The translations under genes and the position numbers were made by a program. DNA of 38,651 bases from Acidobacteriota bacterium. GTDB lineage: Bacteria; Acidobacteriota; Terriglobia; UBA7540. Positions 17,044 to 23,476 of this stretch are shown in pieces. Positions within the stretch are counted from its first letter, which is position 1. Each line of letters starts with the position of its first letter. The notes under the pieces were generated by a model that had not been told where the DNA came from, made no database searches, and saw nothing but the letters and a program-made list of their open reading frames with translations. The stretch is taken from positions 7,190 to 45,840 of the forward strand of contig QHZO01000015.1 in assembly GCA_003224695.1 (NCBI GenBank), in the 5' to 3' direction.

Positions 17044-17235
17044 AAGCGTGCGGAGACGGTGCTTAAGGAAATTGGCGGATCGAGGGGTGGTGTCTGGCGA
17101 AGACATCGCCCTTCGAATTCTTCGTGATCGTGCATTGAGGGCGACAGGACTTCGGGGATTTGGAAATTGAGGTGCAGCGGGTCGCTCCGTCAATCTGCTC
17201 AGTTCTACGGGAGGGAAAGGCTCAAGAGGCTTGCC

Positions 17236-17961
17236 ATGAAACTACGGCTAGCTGCGTTGGCTCTAGTGCTGTCGAACCTTGCGTGTGCCCGCCCGCAAGC
17301 CTTCCTGCACGCTTATTGGTGAGATGCACTCTATGGGAAGGGCGATTTGGGCGGTGCTGTCGCAGAGTACCGTGAGGCAGTCCGGCTGGCGCCGGGCTGG
17401 GCCGAAGCGCACTACGCCCTTGGGAACGCGCTCCGAGACGCAGTTGACCGCGGGGGTGCCATTGCCGAACTCCGCGAGGCCATTCGCTTAGCGCCAGACT
17501 GGGCCGAAGCGCACAACAACCTTGGTCTCGCATTTCGAATTAATGGTGACATGGACCGAGCAGTTGGAGAATATCGCGAGGCCATTCGCCTCAAACCGGG
17601 CCTGGTTGAACCGCACATGAACTTGGGCAATGTGCTCGACTACAAAGGTGACCACGACACCGCCATCGCGGAATATCACGAGGCGATTCGCCTAAAACCG
17701 AACTATGCCCCTGCACACTTCAACTTAGGCCTCACGCTTCAACTCAAGGGCGACTTGGATAGTGCGGTTGGGGAATACCGCGAGGCAATACGCTTGAAGC
17801 CTGACTACACAAAAGCGCATTTCGCGCTTGGCGGCGCGCTTGAGGCTAAGGGGGAGAAACAAACGGCGCTTGAGGAGTATGGCGAGTCTGAAGAACTCGA
17901 ACCGAATAATCAAGCGTACCGTGAAGCTTACGAGCGCCTCTCGGAGCAATTGAAAAAGTAA
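17236..17961 (+). pseudogene. Second, shorter TPR gene copy with in-frame stop after the signal peptide
   Basis: The leader resembles that of the first copy: AGGCTTGCCATGAAA precedes a signal peptide (MKLRLAALALVLSNLACA). After 28 codons an in-frame TGA (17320-17322) interrupts; the same frame then runs on as DALYGKGDLGGAVAEYREAV and six or so TPRs to the stop at 17961 (ERLSEQLKK*). The downstream part alone is an open frame from GTG/TTG-like codons near 17347 but lacks a ribosome binding site and export signal. It is shorter than the first copy by about half. I read it as a tandem duplicate in decay. Confidence 0.7.
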
Positions 17962-18042
17962 AGGCGGACGAACCGAACTTATGGGCACGGTCGTGCGGAT
18001 GCGACGCTGAAGGAAATCGTCGAATGAAAGGGCCGTAGTTGG

Positions 18043-18069
18043 CGAAGACATCTCCTTTTGATGTCTTCG
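18043..18069 (+). terminator. Perfect 10-bp hairpin downstream of the TPR gene
   Basis: CGAAGACATC (18043-18052) and GATGTCTTCG (18060-18069) form a perfect stem with a 7-nt loop TCCTTTT. The paralogous 3' flank after 17043 retains a weaker version (GAAGACATC...GAATTCTTC). No T-run follows, so if it terminates transcription it would not be a classic intrinsic terminator. Confidence 0.4.
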
Positions 18070-18116
18070 TGATCCGCGCATTGAGGGAATCAGAACTTGG
18101 GGAATTTGGATATTGA

Positions 18117-18142
18117 GGTAGAGCGGGCAAGCCCGCTCTACC
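18117..18142. repeat. 12-bp inverted repeat (GGTAGAGCGGGC palindrome)
   Basis: GGTAGAGCGGGC (18117-18128) and GCCCGCTCTACC (18131-18142) are perfect inverted repeats separated by AA. It resembles other GTAG...CTAC-bounded palindromes in this window and may be a short member of the same type of dispersed repeat. Confidence 0.55.
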
Positions 18143-18384
18143 CCCTATTAGCCTCACCTGCAATTCGCCCGACCGTTAGCTTTTGCCGACGTCTGCAAAT
18201 TGGAGTCCCTTTTCGCGCGTTTCGTCGTGAACCTCTCTTTGACCCCGGCAAGAACCCGCTCGAAGTTCACCTTGTGGTGCGTGGCTTCCCTTGCCAGCTT
18301 GGTTTCCTTCTGTGATGTTCAGCCGCAGTATGTCGGGAAATACGGTTGAGAGGCCAGGGCACAAACCACAAGGAAGTTGCAAAT

Positions 18385-18681
18385 TTACACCGTGGTCATT
18401 TTTTCTAGCTTCGCGCCTGCCAGCTTCGGATTGTCCGTGTATCCGCCGGTAGTCGGACGTTCCGGCCCGCCGTTGACGGCTTTGCTGTTGGCCTCTTTTT
18501 CGTCAATGCCCGGACGTTCCGCCAACGCGAAGAATTTGAAGATGCGGTATTGGCTGTCGTGGCCCAATTGCTGGAAGTAGCTCGTCGCGATCAGGTTAAG
18601 CTCGTGGCGCGTTACAGTGAAGACTTCGGTCAGAACGTGATCGGAGCGGAGCCGTCTCCCACCAGAGTAAAGCCCGCCCAA
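18385..18681 (-). CDS. Possible small protein downstream of the CHAT gene
   Basis: The frame overlaps the 3' end of the CHAT gene by 52 bases and has only a TTG as possible start, which lies inside that gene. After the overlap it reads VTRHELNLIATSYFQQLGHD and FKFFALAERPGIDEKEANSK, which looks like genuine protein rather than a shadow. Translational coupling to the CHAT gene is possible. It may also be a frame-shifted remnant. No family is recognised. Confidence 0.35.
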   Translation of the reverse strand: MGGLYSGGRRLRSDHVLTEVFTVTRHELNLIATSYFQQLGHDSQYRIFKFFALAERPGIDEKEANSKAVNGGPERPTTGGYTDNPKLAGAKLEKMTTV

Positions 18682-19886
18682 AATGCGGGTGGGCGATCCC
18701 CGAGCCTTCCCAGATACTCGAGTTTCGCAAGTCGCAGCGCGGATGCTTTGTCTTCGCCTTTAGCCAAATGAGTATAGAAGCTCTTCATTACGGTGTCCGT
18801 TGCGGAGTCGTCCACTTCCCACAGCGCACCCACCACACTTCTGGCGCCGGCGAGCAAAAACGCCTCCGTGAGGCCATTGACACCTTCCTCCCCTTCGAGT
18901 TTCCCGGTAGAGGTGTCGCAGGCCGAGAGCGTCACCAAGTCCGCCGAAAGGGAAAGCTGAGTGATCTCTCGAAGCTGAAGCAGGCCATCTTCGTCCGACT
19001 TTGGGTCGCGTCCCAAAACGAGCGCAGCTCTATCGGGGAACTGTGGGCTGGAAAAACCGTGGACGGCGAAATGGAGGATTTTGAAATTGGACAGGGGCTC
19101 GGACTTAAACTTCGATTCGGTCGCGTTCCCATCGAAGAGTAATACGCTGCGGTCAGGGTCGTTCAGCGATTGTTCGGCCGCTATCACCTCTTGTCGTGAT
19201 GCCGGTAAACGATAAAGATGTTCGCCCGAGACATCGTAAATGCCACGCGAGACGGCACGCATGATCCCGCGACCCGTGCTAGCGTCCTTTGGCTCAAGAT
19301 CATACGGAACGCCCCCGATGCCAAGGAATGCCATTTGGGGTTCGGCATGGCGTTGCAACGTTCTGAGGTAATAGAGGACTGTACTGGACGGGGTGTAGCT
19401 GACCGCGTGAGATTGGACAACGTATTTTCCGTCGGGCCCGCGTAGCGTTTCTATCGGGAGATTCCAAAGCATCGCATCAGGGATGATAGTCAATCGAGCG
19501 GTCTGGCTCAATCGCCCGATAGGGCCGAGCAGTAGATCGTATAATTTCTTTGCGTCCAAATCGTCATGCTTCTCGGCTTCGATTTGACCCAGATAGCGGG
19601 CCGTTGCCTCCTCGATCTCTTTTTCTCCCGCGGGCAGCATTACGATTACTCCTTGATTTTGGTCGATGGCCATGCAAAATGACGCAGGTTCTGCCAAGAC
19701 ATAGTCAAGTACCACCTCATCGGGGAGTAGGACGGTCCGCAGCTTTTCCAGGTCAACAGGCTGGGCGTGGAGTGCCGCCGCTCGCACCGAGTTAGCAGGC
19801 TGAGTCCGCGCTTCCATCAATTGCTCAGCAAGAAAAAGTTTGTCCAAGAGCGCCTTACGCTCCGTATGATCAGAGGTTTCCACCAA
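18630..19886 (-). CDS. CHAT-domain (caspase-like) protein, N-terminally truncated
   Basis: The 418 residues are a nearly pure CHAT domain, a caspase/gingipain-like protease fold. The catalytic pair is visible: His276 in LHFAVHGF and Cys323 in TLSACDTSTG, followed by the typical GVNGLTEAFLLAGARSVVGALWEVDD and a C-terminal AFWAGFTLVGDG. Full-length bacterial CHAT proteins usually carry long N-terminal TPR arrays. Here only a short helical stretch precedes the domain. The start at TTG 19886 is a guess: four codons upstream there is a stop and at about 19900 the sequence turns into a recombinase gene of the opposite strand. I infer that the N-terminal part was deleted. TPR-CHAT proteins act in regulated cell death and defence in some bacteria, but here the role is open. 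Confidence 0.7.
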   Translation of the reverse strand: MVETSDHTERKALLDKLFLAEQLMEARTQPANSVRAAALHAQPVDLEKLRTVLLPDEVVLDYVLAEPASFCMAIDQNQGVIVMLPAGEKEIEEATARYLGQIEAEKHDDLDAKKLYDLLLGPIGRLSQTARLTIIPDAMLWNLPIETLRGPDGKYVVQSHAVSYTPSSTVLYYLRTLQRHAEPQMAFLGIGGVPYDLEPKDASTGRGIMRAVSRGIYDVSGEHLYRLPASRQEVIAAEQSLNDPDRSVLLFDGNATESKFKSEPLSNFKILHFAVHGFSSPQFPDRAALVLGRDPKSDEDGLLQLREITQLSLSADLVTLSACDTSTGKLEGEEGVNGLTEAFLLAGARSVVGALWEVDDSATDTVMKSFYTHLAKGEDKASALRLAKLEYLGRLGDRPPAFWAGFTLVGDGSAPITF

Positions 19887-19900
19887 CTTGCGCTGGAGGG

Positions 19901-20293
19901 TATCCTACAAAGACGGAGGCATCGGCGGGCGATTTACCGCTGGATCCGGATTTAGCTGCACTTCTCTTGACACACAGATCGCGATCCAAATATTTTGACA
20001 ATTCGGATTTCGTGTTCGCCGGTGCGAGTGGAAAACCACCTTGGCGTGGCATTTTGTTCGCTGATCACATCAAGCCGGCAGTTGTGCGGGCCGGAATCGG
20101 AAAGATCGGGTGGCACACATTCAGGCACAGTTACTCCACGCTCTTGCACTTTTTGGGTGCTGCGCCTGCCGTTCAGAAAGAGCTGTTGCGACACGCCAAT
20201 ATCCAGACTACCATGGATGTTTACACCCAAGCTGTCACCCCGGCCAAACGCGAGGTGGCATCAAAGGTTGTGGACGTCCTTTTGCGGAACTAA
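19901..20293 (+). pseudogene. Tyrosine recombinase (phage-type integrase), C-terminal fragment
   Basis: A plus-strand frame open from about 19901 reads TKTEASAGDLPLDPDLAALL, then DFVFAGASGKPPWRG, GWHTFRHSYSTLLH and ELLRHANIQTTMDVYTQAV. These are the C-terminal catalytic motifs of tyrosine recombinases: H-x-x-R (HTFR), the second His in LLRHAN and the nucleophile Tyr in MDVYTQ. The N-terminal core-binding domain and the first catalytic Arg are missing, lost at the junction with the CHAT gene. The nearest start (TTG 19967) has no ribosome binding site. It ends 62 bp before a tRNA gene, the usual integration site of such enzymes, so it is probably the relic of an integrated element. Confidence 0.75.
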
Positions 20294-20342
20294 TGTGAAC
20301 GAATGTGTACTCGCAACCGGAACGGAAATTATGTAAGTCGTT

Positions 20343-20348
20343 TAGAAT
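20343..20348 (+). promoter_or_regulatory. Possible -10 box of the tRNA-Arg gene
   Basis: TAGAAT lies eight bases before the tRNA 5' end, the right place for its -10 element. No clear -35 box is visible, so this is tentative. Confidence 0.3.
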
Positions 20349-20355
20349 CAATCAT

Positions 20356-20432
20356 GCGCCCGTAGCTCAGCTGGATAGAGCACTTGCCTACGAAGCGAGG
20401 GGTCGGGTGTTCGAATCACCCCGGGCGTACCA
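20356..20432 (+). tRNA. tRNA-Arg (anticodon ACG)
   Basis: A complete cloverleaf of 77 bases including an encoded CCA. The acceptor arm GCGCCCG pairs with CGGGCGT (one G-T pair). The D-arm is GCTC...GAGC; the anticodon stem is CTTGC/GCGAG with loop CTACGAA, giving anticodon ACG (read as ICG for CGN arginine codons). The T-arm is GGGTG TTCGAAT CACCC. Its 5' side is flanked by a recombinase fragment. Confidence 0.95.
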
Positions 20433-20593
20433 CTATCTCATGCGGGAGCAATCTACTGAAATACCGTCGGGTCCAATCCTTCAACCCGTCCTCGCAGCAC
20501 GGTAATTGACGTTTTCGGACTCGCCCTCAACATCGGACGCCGCGGGGGACATCTGATGCGCGCCCGCACAGGCCGTTCGGCTAGCGGCGAGTG

Positions 20594-22225
20594 TCAAAGT
20601 TCTTTTCGTTCGACGCTTTCAAGGTGCGTTTCCGGAACCGGCCTGCTCAAGTAAATGCCAAGCTCGGCGGCGTTCTCCATCAGGAATGCCGACGTGCCCT
20701 GAGTCCGCTCCGCCTTGATGTGGATGAAGTCGGCGCCCTTGACATCTTGTAAGACAAAGGCGGGCCGCCAGTCTTCGCTTGAATGCCGGACATCAATGTG
20801 GCTCATCTCCAGGCCCTTGACGTGCCGAACGAAAAATCCGTAGGCCGGTGTGATGCCGAACATATTGGGTTCGGGATAGGCATTCTCTTTTTCCGGCGGC
20901 TGGACGGCGGCGTCGGCCTTGGTTCCACCGCCTTGGTGCAGGATCGTGATGTTGCTGAGCCGCACATCTTCAATCTCGTGGCCGGGAATTCCGCTGATGA
21001 TGGAGGCATAGCGCGCGTCGGTGTTCGACACGACGACGTCGCTGATGTTCACGCGGCGAAGCTTGCCGACGGGAGTTCCTTGCGGTCCTCGCATGCGGCT
21101 TCCGAGGCGCAGGAAGAAGGGCATCTCCACGATATCGCGCATGGCGAGGTTCGAAACGGCGATGTCCTCGAGCAGCGCGCCGTCCACCGTCTCGAGCGCC
21201 AGCCCGCGGCAGCCCTCGAATATGCAGTTTGAAATCGTGAGGTTTTTGAAGCCGCCGTTCGATTCGGTGCCGCATTTGATGCGCCCCGTCCGAGGCACGC
21301 GCACACCGGACTCGAACGGCTTCCAAGTCCCGTCAAGCAAAGTCCCTTCCTGGTAGCTGCCCGTCACGTAGCAGTTCGTGATCGTCAGGTTTTCCGTTGC
21401 GCGGGCGTACCCGAGCGCGTAAGAGCTCTTCGGGCAAAGCCCGTCGTCCCAAGGTGAATTCACACTGCAATTGGAAACCCGCACGTTGCGGCAACAGTCG
21501 AAATCGATTCCATCGCGGTTGGTATCTATCTTGAGGTTATCCACCGTGAAATTATCCACGCCGGTCGCGAGAATTGCGAAATGTCCGCCATGGAGAAAGG
21601 AAACGTCCCGAATCGAGATGTTGCGGCAATTCTTGAGGCTGATCGCTTTGTCGCCCACACCGGCGTTCCGGTCGCCCGGGCCTCGTGTCAGGCCCTTGCC
21701 CCAGATCAGGCCGGGCCCCAGAATCGAAACGTCGCTCAAATCCTCGCCCCAGAGCAACGCATTATGCCAGTGGCTGTGGCCAAAGTCCTGATACGTATCC
21801 CAGGGATTGGGTTCCGCGGGATCGTACGCGCCGCCCTCGCCGGTTGCCGCGCCGACGATCGTTGCCCCTTGGTCCAGGTAAAGATCTACTTTGCTCTTCA
21901 GATGAATTGAAAAGCAAAGATAGGCCCCGGCCGGAAATCGCACCGTGCCTCCGCCCGCGGCGGCTGCGGCTTCAATGGCCCGGTTGATGGCTGGCGTGTC
22001 GAGCGTCTTGCCGTCTCCCGTGGCGCCGAAGCTTTTCACGTCAAAAATCCCGGCGAAAGCTGCGGGCGGATTTTCGGCAAGCCCTGTCCCGTGTGGGCCC
22101 GGCATCGCTTCAAGGCCCGGCGAACTTCCCTGCGGCGGCGGCAAGAGTCCAGCCGCAATCCCCGCTCCAATTCCCATTAACTTTTCAACCGCCTGACGCC
22201 GATTCGAATTTATTCCGTAATCCAT
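20594..22225 (-). CDS. GH28-family (polygalacturonase-like) pectin hydrolase
   Basis: The ATG at 22225 follows GGGGAGGGA. The N-terminus has an arginine-paired export signal (NRRQAVEKLMGIGAGIAAG), probably Tat. From residue about 60 it is a right-handed beta-helix of the GH28 type, opening with FDVKSFGATGDGKTLDTPAI and GGGTVRFPAGAY. The GH28 active-site motifs are present in modified form: NRDGID (236-241) for NTDG, PWDDGLCPKS (258-267) for the double Asp, and GRIKCGTES (314-322) for the RIK motif; the canonical GHG is replaced. The 543-residue length fits. It probably trims galacturonan or rhamnogalacturonan outside the cytoplasm. It is first in a minus-strand series with the FAH-family, GH78 and rhamnonate genes, which supports action on rhamnose-containing pectin. 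Confidence 0.85.
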   Translation of the reverse strand: MDYGINSNRRQAVEKLMGIGAGIAAGLLPPPQGSSPGLEAMPGPHGTGLAENPPAAFAGIFDVKSFGATGDGKTLDTPAINRAIEAAAAAGGGTVRFPAGAYLCFSIHLKSKVDLYLDQGATIVGAATGEGGAYDPAEPNPWDTYQDFGHSHWHNALLWGEDLSDVSILGPGLIWGKGLTRGPGDRNAGVGDKAISLKNCRNISIRDVSFLHGGHFAILATGVDNFTVDNLKIDTNRDGIDFDCCRNVRVSNCSVNSPWDDGLCPKSSYALGYARATENLTITNCYVTGSYQEGTLLDGTWKPFESGVRVPRTGRIKCGTESNGGFKNLTISNCIFEGCRGLALETVDGALLEDIAVSNLAMRDIVEMPFFLRLGSRMRGPQGTPVGKLRRVNISDVVVSNTDARYASIISGIPGHEIEDVRLSNITILHQGGGTKADAAVQPPEKENAYPEPNMFGITPAYGFFVRHVKGLEMSHIDVRHSSEDWRPAFVLQDVKGADFIHIKAERTQGTSAFLMENAAELGIYLSRPVPETHLESVERKEL

Positions 22226-22390
22226 GATCGCATCCCTCCCCGAGAAGTTCGCCGCTCGTTATTGAGATTTGTCGTGCCGTGGAGATGATATAAACCAAAT
22301 GATCTTCGGACAATAGTGAGGCACTTCGAAAGCAGGCAGAGCCTTCCAAATCCTGCTCGTCGTCTCGGAAGTCTGCAATCCGCGTTGAGA

Positions 22391-23338
22391 TTACTTCGCA
22401 ATGACCGGGTTGGTGAGAGTTCCGACGCGCTCGACGGTGACGGACATCCGGTCGCCGGGTTTCAGGAAAACGGGAGGTTTGCGGAAAACGCCCACGCCGG
22501 GCGGCGTGCCGGTTGAAAGCAAGTCACCCGGCTCCCAGGTGAGCGAGCGCGAAAGGTAACTAATGAGGTAGGGAATTTTGAAAATCAGGTTCGAGGTGTT
22601 CGAGTCTTGCATCGTTTGGCCGTTCAGAGTGAGCGAGATTTTCAGATGGTGCGGGTCGGGCACTTCGTCGCGCGTGACGATCCAGGGGCCGGTGGGCGCG
22701 AACGTGTCGCCGCTCTTCCCGCGGAACCATTGCTTGTCGGCGAACTGGAAGTCGCGCGCGGTGACGTCGTTCAATAGCGTGTAGCCGGCCACGTGCTCCA
22801 TGGCCCGCTCCTCCGGAATGTCGCGCCCTCCTTTGCCCATGACCACGGCGAGCTCGGCTTCGTAATCAATTTGCGAAGAAGACGCGAGCAGCCGCACAGG
22901 GTCTCCCGGTCCACAAATGGTGTTCGAAGACTTCAAGAAAAAGATGGGCGCAGTGGGCGGCTCGATGCCCTGCTCGTGGGCGTGATCGGCGTAATTCAGG
23001 CCGACGCAAGTGATTTTACCCGGCCGCGCAATCGGGGCGGCCAGGCGAGCCTTGGCGAGCGGCACGCCAACGCCCTTCGGCAACTTCCCAAATTCGGCGA
23101 TACCGGCGGCAACCCCGCCAAGCGCGTTCCAGTATCGTTCCCCGCGCGCAAGGAGCGCGATCATGTCGGAGGGCGGCGCGCCCGCGCGCTTCAACGCCGC
23201 GATCGCCGATTTGAACTTCTTGTCTCGGAGGCGCGCTTTTCGAGCCAATTCGATGACCCCGGCGGCGTCCAAGACGAAGTTGCCTGCGACGACGCCGACG
23301 CAAAGGTTTTTCCCGCTCCGGTAAGTGACGAGTTTCAC
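22391..23338 (-). CDS. FAH-family hydrolase, probable 2,4-diketo-3-deoxy-L-rhamnonate/fuconate hydrolase
   Basis: A 315-residue fumarylacetoacetate hydrolase-family protein. Residues 108-118 (KITCVGLNYAD) and PIFFLKSSNT open the catalytic domain; the metal ligands are recognisable as Glu160 and Glu162 in IDYEAELAVVMG and Asp191 in LLNDVTARDFQ, with WFRGKSGDTFAPTGPW and LSTGTPPGVG following. The family splits C-C bonds of diketo acids or acts as isomerase/decarboxylase. Context decides the proposed substrate: an L-rhamnonate dehydratase-like enolase, an SDR, LutB and alpha-L-rhamnosidase lie close on the same strand, so hydrolysis of 2,4-diketo-3-deoxy-L-rhamnonate to pyruvate and L-lactate is the best fit. 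No close ribosome binding site was obvious at the ATG at 23338. Confidence 0.82.
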   Translation of the reverse strand: MKLVTYRSGKNLCVGVVAGNFVLDAAGVIELARKARLRDKKFKSAIAALKRAGAPPSDMIALLARGERYWNALGGVAAGIAEFGKLPKGVGVPLAKARLAAPIARPGKITCVGLNYADHAHEQGIEPPTAPIFFLKSSNTICGPGDPVRLLASSSQIDYEAELAVVMGKGGRDIPEERAMEHVAGYTLLNDVTARDFQFADKQWFRGKSGDTFAPTGPWIVTRDEVPDPHHLKISLTLNGQTMQDSNTSNLIFKIPYLISYLSRSLTWEPGDLLSTGTPPGVGVFRKPPVFLKPGDRMSVTVERVGTLTNPVIAK

Positions 23339-23386
23339 GTTTTATGGCCTCTATTGAGGATTGCAAAATATCGTGACGCCAGATTC

Positions 23387-23475
23387 TGTAGCGCCGCCGT
23401 CCCGGCGGCATCGGAGCGAGGCCAGCGAGACGCTGGCGCTACGGGCGCCGACGCCGGTCGCGTACCGGCGCTACA
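23387..23475. repeat. Palindromic repeat element, TGTAGCGCC family, copy 1
   Basis: Bounded by TGTAGCGCC and GGCGCTACA, with further internal palindromes (GCCGCCGTCCCGGCGGC). The first about 72 bases recur at 27803-27874 with only about four differences. It lies between the stop of the rhamnosidase gene and the start of the FAH-family gene. Confidence 0.8.
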
Positions 23476-23476
23476 G

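Larger units (their letters stand above)
17962..18384. other. Gap with two hairpins and a possible minus-strand remnant
   Basis: The first 160 bp are homologous to the 3' flank of the previous TPR gene and hold the two hairpins listed separately. Between 18154 and about 18317 the minus strand has a start-less frame reading TKLAREATHHKVNFERVLAG, which has coding-like character but no recognisable family. No intact gene is seen. Confidence 0.35.
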
